Positions 40,381-50,472 are shown, counted from the stretch's first letter. The stretch is 64,000 nt of DNA from Labedella phragmitis (GCF_004078635.1 NZ_RZNB01000003.1:62001-126000), one strand, 5' to 3'. The notes: a model not told the origin generated them from the sequence alone. Numbers and translations: made by a program.

Positions 40381-43095
40381 GTGACCCATCGTCGAACCAC
40401 GTTCATCGCGCCGGAGACGGCCGCGCCCCCTCTTCATCCGACACGTCGAACCGAACGTCGCGCTCGTCGCTCGTCGGCGCGCGCCTACCGCGGCGCCCTC
40501 GCCCTGACGGCGGTCGCCGCGGTCGGAGCCCTCACGATCGGCAACATCGTGCAGACGACCGGCCGGGCAACAGCCGCCGGCTACGTCGAAGGCGACGTCA
40601 TCGCCAGCGACAGCTTCTCCCGCACGGAGCCGACCGGCTTCGGCGCGGCGGACAGCGGCGGTAAATACGCCTCGGGTTCCACGAAGGGGCTGTCCGTCGA
40701 GGACGGAGTCGGCACCGTCGATTTCGGCAGTGGCGGCACCTCTCGGAACGCCGTGCTCACGTCGAGCTCTGCCGGTGACTCCCAGGCATCGGTGACCGTC
40801 GCGGTGCCGGAGCTTCCCGCGAGCGGCGGCGGGGTGTACTTCACGCTTCAGGCGCGCTCCGACGGGTCCTCGTTCTACGGGGCGACCCTCCGCATCACGC
40901 CGGACGGCGACGCCCTCCTGCGCATCGTCCGCGTCAACGGATCCCTCTCGGAGAAGTCGGTCCTGGCAGGGTCGAGGCACGTCGCGTCGGGCGTCACCGC
41001 CGGTAGCGCTCTGCGCGTAGACCTGCAGGTCACCGGTTCGGCGAAGGTCGCGACGCAGGCCCGTGCGTACCCCGCTGGAACGAGCGCGCCCGAGTGGCAG
41101 CGCAGCGCGACCGACTCGAGCGACTCCCGCATCGCCTCCGGCGGCGTCGGCGTGTGGACGTACCTGTCCTCAGGCTCCGAACCCGTCGCGATCTCGCTCG
41201 ACGACCTGACTGCCGTCGAGCTGGTGACGGACACGAACCCGACGCCGACACCGACGCCGCCCACGCCCACGCCCACGCCCACGGCACCGACGCCGACGCC
41301 GACGGATGCGCCGAGCACGCCTGCTCCGACGCCCACGCCGACCACCCCGGCACCGACACCCACCACGCCGGCACCCACGCCAACCCCGACGCCGGAGCAG
41401 CCCGCTCCCGAGGAGCCCTCGAACTCGTCGAGCCGCGGGTCGGCGCCGGTCGGAAGCACGACGTACGCCGTGCCGACCGGTGCGGTCTTCGTCTCGGCCT
41501 CGGCGGCGACCGAGGGGAACGGATCGAAGTCGTCACCGTTCAAGACGGTGGCGAGGGCCATCGAGGAGGCTGAGAGCGGAGACACTCTCGTCCTGCGCGG
41601 CGGAACGTACCACGAGCACGTGGAAGTCCGCGGCGGCAAGCGCCTCACGATCCAGTCCTACCCGGGTGAAGCCGTCTGGTTCGACGGCGCCGAGAAGATC
41701 GACTCCTGGAAGGCGGCCGGCGGTGACTGGGTCGTCGGCGGCTGGGACTACGACTTCGATACGAGCCCGACCTTCATCAAGGGCGCTCCGGACAACGACG
41801 ACGAGTCGACGAAATTCCTCGATCCCGCTTTCCCGCTCGCCGCACACCCCGACCAGGTGTGGGTCGACGGCCAGCCTCTCACCGAGGTCGGATCGCGTGG
41901 AGCGGTCAAGGAGGGCACCTTCTACGTCGATCGGGGATCGGACCAGTTGTTCCTCGGAACCGACCCGTCCGGCCGTGACGTCCGGGCGAGCACGCTGCAG
42001 CTCGGCATCGACATCATGACCGAGGGGTCGGTCGTGCGGGGCATCGGAGTCCAGCGCTACGCGACGTCGGTCTGGCAGAAGGCTCCTCTCCTCGCCCAGG
42101 CGTCGAACGTGACCTTCGAGAACGTCGTCACCCGGGACAACGCCGCCTCCGGCGTCGCCGCCGCTCGCGGTTCGGGGATCACGTTCCGCAACATGACGAT
42201 CTCGAGCAACGGCCGCTCCGGCGGCGGTGCCACCTACACGGACCGTTTCACGCTCGAGGACTCGCTCGTCGAGGACAACAACGTGCAGCGGTTCAAGGGC
42301 AGCCCGTCCTCCGGCGGCTTCAAGATCGGCCGGAGCCGTGACGTCACTTTCGCCGATAACGACTTCCTCGCAAACCGGACCACGGGCCTCTGGTTCGACG
42401 AGTCCGTCTACGACGGGACCGTGACCGGTAACCGCATCTCCGAGAACGGCACGGGACTCACACTCGAGCTCTCGCAGAAGGTCGTCGTGGCCGACAACAT
42501 CCTCGACAACAACGTGACCTACGGTCTGCACATCCAGAACACCGGCGACGTGCAGGTCTGGAACAACACGATCGTCGACAACGAGCGCGGACCGATCAAC
42601 ATCGTCCAGGACGAGCGCCGCCAGTCGAACCTGAAGTACGCGGGTCACGACCCTCGCCAGTCGCTTCCCGATATGACGGTGCCGTGGCTCACGAAGAACA
42701 TCACCATCGCCAACAACGTCCTGGGCAGCGCCACGACGAGCGGCATGCTGCACGTCCTCGATCAGGAGAAGAAGCTCGCGGCGGAGGACATGCGCGTCAC
42801 GACGAACGGCAACCTCTACCAGAACCCCACTCGGGGCGGTTACACCGTCGTGCGGTGGGCCGACGGCGGAGCGGGCCCGTCGTACTACCGGAGCCTCGAC
42901 GCCTTCTCGGCGGCGACGGGCCAGGAGAAGCGCTCCGAGATGCTCACGTCCTCCACGGCCGTGAACGGCGACTTCACCCTCACACGTGAGGCGTCCGATC
43001 TCGCCCGGAGCATCAGCCTGCCGCTCCCCTCGTCCCTGACCGGCCTGCTCGCCGGTCTCGGCCTGCCCGCGCTGGGAGCATCACCCACCCCGTGA
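40381..43095 (+). CDS. Secreted right-handed beta-helix protein with N-terminal beta module
   Basis: 904 residues. A basic N-terminus and one hydrophobic helix (about 38-58) form an uncleaved anchor or signal. Residues about 70-280 are a beta-rich module (DSFSRT.., GFGAADSGGKY, GGGVYFTLQAR, then LDDLTAVEL) also found twice in the giant protein encoded at 50583-55973. A Thr-Pro linker (about 286-340) leads to a parallel beta-helix (about 370-800) that opens SSPFKTVARAIEEAESGDTL and continues with repeated Asn-rich coils such as GNRISENGTGLTLE. Beta-helix proteins in such loci can be lyases, epimerases or binding proteins; no catalytic residues could be assigned. GTG 40381 has AGAGGA upstream. 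Confidence 0.85.
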   Translation: MTHRRTTFIAPETAAPPLHPTRRTERRARRSSARAYRGALALTAVAAVGALTIGNIVQTTGRATAAGYVEGDVIASDSFSRTEPTGFGAADSGGKYASGSTKGLSVEDGVGTVDFGSGGTSRNAVLTSSSAGDSQASVTVAVPELPASGGGVYFTLQARSDGSSFYGATLRITPDGDALLRIVRVNGSLSEKSVLAGSRHVASGVTAGSALRVDLQVTGSAKVATQARAYPAGTSAPEWQRSATDSSDSRIASGGVGVWTYLSSGSEPVAISLDDLTAVELVTDTNPTPTPTPPTPTPTPTAPTPTPTDAPSTPAPTPTPTTPAPTPTTPAPTPTPTPEQPAPEEPSNSSSRGSAPVGSTTYAVPTGAVFVSASAATEGNGSKSSPFKTVARAIEEAESGDTLVLRGGTYHEHVEVRGGKRLTIQSYPGEAVWFDGAEKIDSWKAAGGDWVVGGWDYDFDTSPTFIKGAPDNDDESTKFLDPAFPLAAHPDQVWVDGQPLTEVGSRGAVKEGTFYVDRGSDQLFLGTDPSGRDVRASTLQLGIDIMTEGSVVRGIGVQRYATSVWQKAPLLAQASNVTFENVVTRDNAASGVAAARGSGITFRNMTISSNGRSGGGATYTDRFTLEDSLVEDNNVQRFKGSPSSGGFKIGRSRDVTFADNDFLANRTTGLWFDESVYDGTVTGNRISENGTGLTLELSQKVVVADNILDNNVTYGLHIQNTGDVQVWNNTIVDNERGPINIVQDERRQSNLKYAGHDPRQSLPDMTVPWLTKNITIANNVLGSATTSGMLHVLDQEKKLAAEDMRVTTNGNLYQNPTRGGYTVVRWADGGAGPSYYRSLDAFSAATGQEKRSEMLTSSTAVNGDFTLTREASDLARSISLPLPSSLTGLLAGLGLPALGASPTP
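41236..41400 (+). repeat. Thr-Pro repeat linker in the beta-helix protein gene
   Basis: About 55 codons of degenerate acg-ccg/cca repeats encoding (TP)n with Ala and Asp interruptions. It is a stiff, extended, probably O-glycosylated spacer between the beta module and the beta-helix. Such tracts vary in length between strains. Confidence 0.8.
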
Positions 43096-43184
43096 ACGGG
43101 GGAATGTGAGCATTCGTCACCTCGACTAGTCTGAGTGTCGGTGGCCGCCCGTCGGCCACCGTCACCGGACGAAGGGAGGACGAC

Positions 43185-44504
43185 GTGCAGACGCTCACAC
43201 GCCAATCGCCGCCTCGTCCGATCCTCGATCGGGCGGGCGGCGATTCGCGTTTCCCGGTCTCCTCGCCACTCGAGCACGGCCTCGCAGCACTCGTTCCCGT
43301 TTCTCTCGCGGTCGGATACACCGTGTCGAACGGCGTGCAGGTCGGTCATCTCGTCGCCCTCCTTCTGCTCCCGGTCTGGCTCTCGTCGGTCGCGCGATTC
43401 CGCGGTGCGACGATCCTCCTCGTCCTGTGCGTCGTCGCACCCGTGTCGGGCGCCGTCCTGACACTCCTCGCGCGCAGCGACCACACGGTCAACAACGCGG
43501 CTCTCGTGACCAACAGCGTCGAGATAATCGGCCTCGGCATGGGAATCGGTGCTCTGCTCTGGTCGCGCCGGGTCCTCGGCGGGCCGTGGGTCGCCGTGCT
43601 CTTCGGTGTCGGCATGACCACGGGCATCCCCCTCGGCAGCGGACTCGGCTCGGAGAATCCCTGGCGATTCGCCTTCTCACTCCCGCTCACGGTCCTCCTC
43701 CTCGCGATCGCCTGGCTCCTCCGGAGTAGAGCGGTCGCCGTGATCGCGGCGCTCGGCCTATGCCTCGTGTCGGCGCTCAACGACAGTCGGGCCGGAAGCG
43801 CGATGCTCGCTATGACGGCCATGCTGATCCTCTGGCAGATGCGGCCGACCGCGGCAGGAGCACGTGCGTCGACCATCCGGACGCTGCTGAGCATCGGCGT
43901 GCTCGGATCGATCGTGTACACGGTCACTCAAGCCGTCATCCTCGGGGGGCTGCTCGGCGAGCGCACCCAGGAGCGCACGCAGGCCCAGATCGAAACCTCC
44001 GGAAACCTGCTTCTCGGCGGGCGGCCGGAAGCCGGTGCCACCTTCGGGCTCCTGACCGACCGACCGTGGGGCTACGGCTCGGGGATCACGCCGAACCTCG
44101 ATGACATCCTCGTCGCCAAGACCGGCATGGACGCCATCGGTTACGCCCCGAACAACGGGTACGTCGAGGGCTACATGTTCGGGTCCAGCTACGAGGTGCA
44201 CTCCATCGTCGGAGACCTGTGGATCCTCTTCGGGCTCGCGGGAGCCGTACTCGCGATCATCCTGCTCGTGGTCACCTTCCAGTCGCTCAGCCACCACCTC
44301 GCCCGGCGCACGGCGAGCGCCCTGCTCATCTGGCTCGCGGTCCGGATGCTCTGGAACCTGCTCTTCAGTCCCGTGCACTCGTCGATCCCTCTTCTCATGC
44401 TGTTCCTCGCGATCGGGCTCGTCGTCCGTCGGACCGACGAGACGGCCGTTCCGACGGGTAAGCACATCGGGACGATCACCCTCCCCGCTCGGACGTCACG
44501 GTGA
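43185..44504 (+). CDS. O-antigen ligase/Wzy-like polysaccharide polymerase
   Basis: 439 residues with 10-11 membrane helices. One large extracytoplasmic loop (about residues 260-340) contains the conserved-type Arg/Asp-rich GRPEAGATFGLLTDRPWGYG and SSYEVHSIVGDLWILFGLAG, as in Wzy/WaaL family proteins. Sequence conservation in this family is always low; the assignment rests on topology, the large loop and the locus. It should polymerise lipid-linked repeat units at the outer face of the membrane. GAAGGGAGG precedes the GTG start. The next gene overlaps its stop. Confidence 0.82.
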   Translation: MQTLTRQSPPRPILDRAGGDSRFPVSSPLEHGLAALVPVSLAVGYTVSNGVQVGHLVALLLLPVWLSSVARFRGATILLVLCVVAPVSGAVLTLLARSDHTVNNAALVTNSVEIIGLGMGIGALLWSRRVLGGPWVAVLFGVGMTTGIPLGSGLGSENPWRFAFSLPLTVLLLAIAWLLRSRAVAVIAALGLCLVSALNDSRAGSAMLAMTAMLILWQMRPTAAGARASTIRTLLSIGVLGSIVYTVTQAVILGGLLGERTQERTQAQIETSGNLLLGGRPEAGATFGLLTDRPWGYGSGITPNLDDILVAKTGMDAIGYAPNNGYVEGYMFGSSYEVHSIVGDLWILFGLAGAVLAIILLVVTFQSLSHHLARRTASALLIWLAVRMLWNLLFSPVHSSIPLLMLFLAIGLVVRRTDETAVPTGKHIGTITLPARTSR

Positions 44505-45532
44505 GCGCCGTGAACCGACCCGGCCGCCACGCCTGGGTCGACGCCGGTCGCGGACTCGCCATCTGCCTCGTCGCCCTCGTCCACGCCACTCGCTGGCTCG
44601 GCGGGACCGTCGACACCGAAGCCTGGGACGCGATCAGCTCGGTGCTCTCGACGCTGCGTATGCCGCTCTTCTTCGTCCTCGCCGGGTTGTTCGCCGGGAA
44701 GTGGCTCACCGCGGCGTGGTCGTCCCTCTGGTCGAGCAAGCTCTCGCTGTTCGCGTGGGTGTTCCTCGTCTGGGGTGCCATCGGATCGGTCATCTCGGTC
44801 ATCGGTCAGACGATGCAGGGCGTCTCGCTCGGCGACATCAGCGTGCCGCGGCTCGTGCTCGCGTGGCTCCGCTCCCCGTTCGAGCCGCGCTTCGAGCTGT
44901 GGTTCATCTGGGCGCTCGCGCTCTTCTTCATCGCCGCCAAACTCCTGCGACGGATCGACCCGCGCGTGCAGCTCGCCGTCGCCGCCCTCGTGTCCGCGGC
45001 AGCCTTGAGCGGATGGGAGACACCCGAGGTCATCGGGTACAGCGGCGTCTTCAAGTACTTCGCGTTCTTCCTGGCCGGCCTCTACCTCAAGGAGCACGTG
45101 CTCGCCCTGGGCTCGCGCCGTCCCGGCCCGCTCCTCGTGGCCGCCGTGCTCGCGTGGGCGTCGCTGTCCCTAGCGATCCCGGCGCTCGGCCTCCGGACGG
45201 TCCCGGGACTGTACTTCGTCAATTGCGTCCTCGGAGTGGTGGCGGGCGTCACCATCTCCCGGGCACTCGTGCGCATCCCGCGACTCGCGGCGATCGGCGC
45301 GAACACCCTCCCGGTGTACCTGAGCCACACGCCTCTCATCGTGCTCATCACCGTCGTCCTCACCGCGCTCGACGGTCTCGTTTCGCTCGACCCGATCGGC
45401 GCGATCCTCCCGCCGGCCGTCGCTTTCCTCGCGATCGTGCTGTCGCTCGTCCTCAGTGCGCTCGCCTCCCGTGGCCCGCTGGCCGTCCTCTACCGGGCTC
45501 CGCGCCGTTTCAGCGTGCCCACGCTCCGATGA
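44501..45532 (+). CDS. Acyltransferase 3 family protein of the polysaccharide locus
   Basis: 343 residues, about ten membrane helices. The opening HAWVDAGRGLAICLVALVHA with the family His, and LRMPLFFVLAGLFAGKWLTA, fit the acyltransferase 3 group (OafA, WcjE-like). It probably O-acetylates the polysaccharide repeat. The GTG start overlaps the Wzy-like gene stop (GTGA). Confidence 0.88.
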   Translation: MSAVNRPGRHAWVDAGRGLAICLVALVHATRWLGGTVDTEAWDAISSVLSTLRMPLFFVLAGLFAGKWLTAAWSSLWSSKLSLFAWVFLVWGAIGSVISVIGQTMQGVSLGDISVPRLVLAWLRSPFEPRFELWFIWALALFFIAAKLLRRIDPRVQLAVAALVSAAALSGWETPEVIGYSGVFKYFAFFLAGLYLKEHVLALGSRRPGPLLVAAVLAWASLSLAIPALGLRTVPGLYFVNCVLGVVAGVTISRALVRIPRLAAIGANTLPVYLSHTPLIVLITVVLTALDGLVSLDPIGAILPPAVAFLAIVLSLVLSALASRGPLAVLYRAPRRFSVPTLR

Positions 45533-45590
45533 CGATGGTCGGGCTCCAGACCCCACGACGCACACCGACGCCTCCCCGGAAGGTCCCACG

Positions 45591-46634
45591 ATGACCCGCA
45601 CCCCCCTCAGGGTCCAGCAGTCGTTCCCCGATCCCCGTCCGACCACGAACCCGTACATCGTGATGCTGCGCGACGAACTCGCGGCGACCGACGGGGTCGA
45701 TGTGCGCACCTTCTCCTGGGCGAGTGCCCTGTTCGGCCGCTACGACGTCTTCCACGCGCACTGGCCCGAGATCCTCGTCTCCGGCCATTCGCCGCTCAAG
45801 ACGGCCGCTCGACAGGTGCTCACGGCGCTCCTCGTGGCGCGCTGGCGGCTCACGGCCACGGCCGTCGTCCGAACCGTGCACAATCTCCACCGCCCCGAGG
45901 GACTCAGCCGCTCACAAGGCGCACTCCTCGGCGCGATCGAACGGGCGACGGTCCACGCGATCGTCCTCAACGAGTCGACGGTCCTCGACGACTCGACGGT
46001 CCTTCCATCCGGCACCCCGACGACGCTCGTGCTGCACGGTCACTACCGTGACTGGTTCTCCCGCTTCCCGCAGCGCGAGGCCCAGCGCGGTCGGTTCAGC
46101 TACTTCGGGCTCATCCGTCGATACAAGGGAGTGGACGCACTCCTGCGTGCATTCCGAGGGTTGCCGGGCGACTACAGCCTCCGCGTCGCGGGTAAGGCAC
46201 GCGCCGATGCGCTCGCCGACGAGCTGGTCGAGCTCGCAGCATCCGACGACCGGGTCGACCTGACGCTCGAGTTCCTCTCCGAGGCCGAGCTCGTGGACGT
46301 CGCCCGTCAGGGCGAGATCGTCGTGCTCCCGTACCGCGAGATGCACAATTCCGGAGGGGCACTCGCCGCCCTCTCCGTGGACAGGCCCGTGCTCGTTCCC
46401 GCGAACGAGGTCAACAGCCGCCTCGCGGACGAGGTCGGTCCCGGCTGGGTTTTGCAGTACGACGGAGAGATCGACGCCGACATCCTCGAGCGGGCGATCA
46501 CGACCGTCCGTGCCGAGGGCCGGTCGCCGAGGCCCGACCTGTCGGCGCGGGATTGGGATCGCGCGGGCCGCGGGCACCTCGAGGCCTACGAGGCGGCCGT
46601 GGCCTCCCGATCAGGTCGTCGACGTGGGCGCTGA
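45591..46634 (+). CDS. Glycosyltransferase (GT-B fold)
   Basis: 347 residues. VFHAHWPEILVSGH and VVRTVHNLHRPEG in the N-terminal half and FSYFGLIRRYKGVDALLRAF, VVLPYREMHNSGGALAALSV in the C-terminal half are of the GT4/GK-type used for extracellular polysaccharides; the second run carries an acidic/Asn-Ser-Gly-Gly donor site. GGAAGG precedes the ATG by 8 nt. Its last 24 nt overlap, tail to tail, the converging GT2 gene. Confidence 0.87.
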   Translation: MTRTPLRVQQSFPDPRPTTNPYIVMLRDELAATDGVDVRTFSWASALFGRYDVFHAHWPEILVSGHSPLKTAARQVLTALLVARWRLTATAVVRTVHNLHRPEGLSRSQGALLGAIERATVHAIVLNESTVLDDSTVLPSGTPTTLVLHGHYRDWFSRFPQREAQRGRFSYFGLIRRYKGVDALLRAFRGLPGDYSLRVAGKARADALADELVELAASDDRVDLTLEFLSEAELVDVARQGEIVVLPYREMHNSGGALAALSVDRPVLVPANEVNSRLADEVGPGWVLQYDGEIDADILERAITTVRAEGRSPRPDLSARDWDRAGRGHLEAYEAAVASRSGRRRGR

Positions 46635-47618
46635 GGCTGTGCCGGGGCGTCGGTACTCCTTGTACGAGTACCCCATGAGCCCGGAGACCATCCCCGCGCC
46701 ACGCGCCATCGTCCTGACCCCCTTGGCCCGATGCCGGAGTGAACGCGTGACCACCCCGAGCGCCGCGCGAAAGGCCCCGCCGGCGAGTCGTACGAGTCCC
46801 TTCACGAGACACGACGCTCGGACGCGCCAGCGCGCGGAGGCGCCCTGCGCGAGGGCGACCGAGGTGAGCGACCAGCTGTTGCCGCTCCGGAAGGCGCGGC
46901 GGACGACCCAGTCACGCGTCACCCTCGATGCGGGGACCACGTCCCAGACGATCGCCTCGTCGCACCACACGAGCGTGCCGGACCGTGCGAGGGTGCGCGA
47001 GAACATGGTGTCGCCGCCGCCTGTGATTCCGAACGCCGGATCGAACGCGAGTCCGATGCGCCGCACGACACGCAGGTCGAGGAGCAGGTTGTTGGTCGCC
47101 GCGACGTCGACGGTCGAACCGGTCGGGAGCCTCCGGCGGGAGAAGAACTCGCCGGCCGTCACCCACGAGTCGGGCTCGACGTCGAACCGCGAGATGACGG
47201 GTCCGACGACGGCGACGGCGTCGTTCGCCTCGAACGTATCGAGGAGCAGCTCGAGCCACCGTTCGGTGGGTCGCTCGTCGTCGTCGATGAAGACGAGGAT
47301 GTCGTCACCGGCGGCCTCGGCTTCGGCGAGCGCCCGGTTCCGACCGGCCGTGATACCCGAGACGGGTTCGGCGTGGTACCGCACGACGACCGATGGGCGG
47401 CTCGTCGCAAACGCCTCGACGGCGCTCCTGGCGCTCTCGTCCGGATCGTTGTCGATGACGAGGACGGAGGCCGAGCCGACGCGGTCGCGGACGGACTCCG
47501 CCTGGTCGGCCAGCAGCGGAAGCGTCTCGGCGATGTCCTCGGGACGACGGAAGGTGAGGACGGCGATGGTCACTCGAGCGTCACTGAGGGCGCGCTGTGC
47601 GGGCGTGTCGGGGCTCAT
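46611..47618 (-). CDS. Glycosyltransferase family 2 protein, reversed in the locus
   Basis: 335 residues, GT-A fold. VTIAVLTFRRPEDIAETLPL, then VSGITAGRNRALAEAEAAGD and the DXD-like LVFIDDDERPTERWLE (about residues 108-123) are family typical. The C-terminal helices are basic. It faces the opposite way to its neighbours and its last 24 nt overlap the converging glycosyltransferase gene. GAAGGA lies 6 nt before the ATG. Confidence 0.9.
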   Translation of the reverse strand: MSPDTPAQRALSDARVTIAVLTFRRPEDIAETLPLLADQAESVRDRVGSASVLVIDNDPDESARSAVEAFATSRPSVVVRYHAEPVSGITAGRNRALAEAEAAGDDILVFIDDDERPTERWLELLLDTFEANDAVAVVGPVISRFDVEPDSWVTAGEFFSRRRLPTGSTVDVAATNNLLLDLRVVRRIGLAFDPAFGITGGGDTMFSRTLARSGTLVWCDEAIVWDVVPASRVTRDWVVRRAFRSGNSWSLTSVALAQGASARWRVRASCLVKGLVRLAGGAFRAALGVVTRSLRHRAKGVRTMARGAGMVSGLMGYSYKEYRRPGTASAPTSTT

Positions 47619-47789
47619 CGGGAATCCTTCGTGTGGCGTGTCGGCGGCGACCGGGGACCTACGGCATGTCGTCCACAACCCTACGGGCTCCGCACCCTCC
47701 GGTGTTTCCCTCCTCCACCCGGCACGACCGCCCGCCACCGGCTTCCACCAACCGCGCCCGCACCACGACCACACGAAGGACTACACCGG

Positions 47790-49343
47790 ATGACCGCGAG
47801 AACAGCGCCGGCCCCCGCCGCTGGCGAGTTCGGTCGCCGCGCGGCGCGCGGCGCCGCCGTGACGTTCATCGGGCAACTCGTCCGCATCCTCGTCCAGGTG
47901 GGCGGCCTCGCCGTCCTGGCCCGCATCCTCGGCCCGCAGGACTACGGCGTCTTCGCGATGGTGATGGTCATCGTCGGGATCTCCGAGGTGTTCCGCGACT
48001 TCGGGCTCTCGAACGCGGCCGTGCAGGCCCCGACGCTCAGCTCCCGTCAGCGCGACGTGCTCTTCTGGGTCAACTCCGGGATCGGCCTCGCCCTCGGCAT
48101 CGTGATCTTCGGCGCCGCGTACGGCGTCGCGGCCCTCTACGGCCGTCCGGAGCTCGTCGCCCTCACCCAGTTCATGGGCATCACCTTCATCTTCAACGGG
48201 CTCGCGACCCAGCACCGCGCATCGCTCAACCGCGAACTGCGGTTCTGGTCGCTCACGGTCATCGACACGACGGCCGCGGTGCTCGCCCTCGTCGTCGCGA
48301 TCCTCCTGTCCCTCGCGGGCCTCGGCTACTGGGCCCTCGCCTGGCAGATGGTGTCGCTCGCGATCGTGACCCTGATCCTCAGCATCGGCGCCGCCCGCTG
48401 GCTCCCGGGCCTCCCGAGGCGGGGAACCGACATGACGGGCTTCTACCGCTTCGGTTGGAACACCGTGGCGACGCAGCTCGTCCACTACACCGCCAACAAC
48501 ATGGACTCGTTCGTCATCGGACTCCGGCTCGGAGCCCGCGAGCTCGGAATCTACAACCGCGGCTTCCAACTCCTCATGAACCCCCTCAATCAGTTGCGGG
48601 CTCCCGCCACCCGTGTCGCGATCCCGCTGCTGTCCCGTCTCCAGGATCAGCACGACCGGTTCGACGCGTACATCCTGCGCGGTCAGATCGCCCTCGGATA
48701 CACCCTCGTCGCCGGGCTCGGGCTCGTCGCCGGCGCTGCCGAGCCCGTCGTCTCGATCTTCCTCGGCGAGCGTTGGGCCGAGGTGACGCCCGTGCTGCGC
48801 TTCCTCATCGTCGCGGGCGCATTCCAGACGCTCGCCTACGTCGGCTACTGGGTCTTCGTCTCGCGAGCTCTCACGGGTGCCCTCTTCCGATTCACCCTCA
48901 TCACCGCATCGATGAAGATCGTCTTCGTCCTCATCGGCTCCCAGTGGGGCGTTGTCGGCGTCGCCGCCGGGTACGCCCTCGAGCCGGTGCTCTCCTGGCC
49001 TCTCACACTGTGGTGGCTCACTCGGTACACGCGCATCCCCGTGCGGCCGCTCGTCGCGGGAGTCATCCGCATCGCGTCCATCGCCATCATCGGCGGAACG
49101 GCCGCATTCGGCGCCGTGACGCTCACCACCGGAGCAGGTCCCGTCGTGCAGATCGTCGCAGCGGCGGTCGCCGACCTCGCCGTCTACGCGATCGCGGCCC
49201 TCGTCGTCCCGCCCGTGCGTCGCGACGTCCTCGAACTCGTCGGTATCGCGCGAGCCGCTCGACGACGTCACCCCCGCCCGACCCATCCGTCGGCGCCCGC
49301 CGACGGAAGCGGGTCCACCGCCACCGAGGAGAACCCCCTGTGA
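47790..49343 (+). CDS. Wzx-like lipopolysaccharide/polysaccharide flippase
   Basis: 517 residues, 14 predicted membrane helices, MATE/MVF superfamily. AAVTFIGQLVRILVQVGGLA, LARILGPQDYGVFAMVMVIV and FRDFGLSNAAVQAP are characteristic of the Wzx/RfbX/TuaB-type flippase. It should move lipid-linked repeat units across the membrane to the Wzy-like polymerase. The C-terminus beyond residue 480 is a Pro/Ser/Thr tail. It lies divergent from the reversed GT2 gene and couples to the next gene through a GTG overlap. Confidence 0.92.
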   Translation: MTARTAPAPAAGEFGRRAARGAAVTFIGQLVRILVQVGGLAVLARILGPQDYGVFAMVMVIVGISEVFRDFGLSNAAVQAPTLSSRQRDVLFWVNSGIGLALGIVIFGAAYGVAALYGRPELVALTQFMGITFIFNGLATQHRASLNRELRFWSLTVIDTTAAVLALVVAILLSLAGLGYWALAWQMVSLAIVTLILSIGAARWLPGLPRRGTDMTGFYRFGWNTVATQLVHYTANNMDSFVIGLRLGARELGIYNRGFQLLMNPLNQLRAPATRVAIPLLSRLQDQHDRFDAYILRGQIALGYTLVAGLGLVAGAAEPVVSIFLGERWAEVTPVLRFLIVAGAFQTLAYVGYWVFVSRALTGALFRFTLITASMKIVFVLIGSQWGVVGVAAGYALEPVLSWPLTLWWLTRYTRIPVRPLVAGVIRIASIAIIGGTAAFGAVTLTTGAGPVVQIVAAAVADLAVYAIAALVVPPVRRDVLELVGIARAARRRHPRPTHPSAPADGSGSTATEENPL

Positions 49344-50308
49344 GCCGCCACGCAGCCCCCGAATCCGAGGGGACCCCGCGCAGTCGCTTCGCCGGAGCCG
49401 CGGTCGTCGTCGTCAACTACGGGTCGGCAGACCTGCTCGCCCGGAATCTGACCGTGCTCACGCGAGCCGCGGAGGGCCTGACGACCGTGGTCGTCGACAA
49501 CTTCACGAGCGCCCTCGAACGCGAGAATCTCCGTCATCTCGCGGCCGACGAAGGGTGGCGGCTCGTCGAGCCGCCGATCAACCTCGGGTTCGGAGTCGGC
49601 ATGAACCGTGGCGTCGACGCCGCGCGCGAATCGGGGTGCGATCGTTTCCTCCTCCTGAACCCCGACGCGGTCATCGAGGCGGAAGCGGCGGGAACGCTCC
49701 TCGAGCGGGTGGTGGCCGAGCCCTCGGCTCTCGTGGCCCCGCGCATCCTCCGCCCGGACGGATCGACCTGGTTCGCGGGCTCCGACCTCTATCTCGACGA
49801 CGGTCGCATCCGGTCCAGGAGGCGACGGCTCGACTCCGTCGCGGAGGACCGCATCGAACCCTGGCTGACGGGAGCGTGTCTCGCCGTGTCCGCAGAGTTG
49901 TGGGCGACGACGGGCGGCTTCTCCGACGACTACTTCCTCTACTGGGAGGATGTCGATCTCTCGCACCGTGTCGTCGCGTCGGGAGGCGCCCTCGTCCTCC
50001 TCGACGACGTCACGGCAGAGCACGCGCAGGGCGGGACGCAAGCCGCGGGCCACTCGAGCGCTGGTCAACCCAAGTCGGCGACCTACTACTACTACAACAT
50101 CCGCAACCGGATGCTCTACGCGGCACTGCACCTCGACGACGACGACTACCGGGCGTGGGCCAAGCAGTCACGCGCCGTCGCGTGGGAGATCCTCCTCCAG
50201 GGCGGCCGCCGTCAATTGGTCGAGTCGCCCGCGCCTCTCCGTGCCGCCTACCGCGGCCTCCGCGACGGCGCGCGGCTCGCTCGACGCGTCCGCCGCGCCA
50301 CTCGCTGA
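49340..50308 (+). CDS. Glycosyltransferase family 2 protein (rhamnosyltransferase-like)
   Basis: 322 residues, GT-A fold. AAVVVVNYGSADLLARNLTV, INLGFGVGMNRGVDAARESG, RFLLLNPDAVIEAEAAGTLL and WLTGACLAVSAELWATTGGF then YFLYWEDVDLSHRV match the dTDP-rhamnosyl/galactofuranosyl-type GT2 group. NPDA is its DXD equivalent. It likely adds one of the last repeat-unit sugars. The GTG overlaps the flippase stop (GTGA). Confidence 0.91.
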   Translation: MSRHAAPESEGTPRSRFAGAAVVVVNYGSADLLARNLTVLTRAAEGLTTVVVDNFTSALERENLRHLAADEGWRLVEPPINLGFGVGMNRGVDAARESGCDRFLLLNPDAVIEAEAAGTLLERVVAEPSALVAPRILRPDGSTWFAGSDLYLDDGRIRSRRRRLDSVAEDRIEPWLTGACLAVSAELWATTGGFSDDYFLYWEDVDLSHRVVASGGALVLLDDVTAEHAQGGTQAAGHSSAGQPKSATYYYYNIRNRMLYAALHLDDDDYRAWAKQSRAVAWEILLQGGRRQLVESPAPLRAAYRGLRDGARLARRVRRATR

Positions 50309-50472
50309 TCCCTGGACCGTCTGCGCGTCCTTCGCGACGGCCCGACGTCCCGGAATCGCCGGCGCCCGGCGCTCCCGCTCCCCGTCGATCCGCCGGTCCT
50401 CGCCGTGCGCTCGCTGGGTGCGTCCGCCGCTCGAAGCCTCGTCGCCGATCAGCCGAGATACTCAGAGAAGCG

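Noticed and set aside
43140-43160. GGTGGCC/GGCCACC stem before the polymerase gene as a riboswitch
   Set aside because: A single 7-bp stem without conserved riboswitch elements; at most a small leader hairpin.
47781-49286. A 501-codon minus-strand frame opposite the flippase gene
   Set aside because: Highly charged, no hydrophobic core; shadow of the 14-helix flippase.
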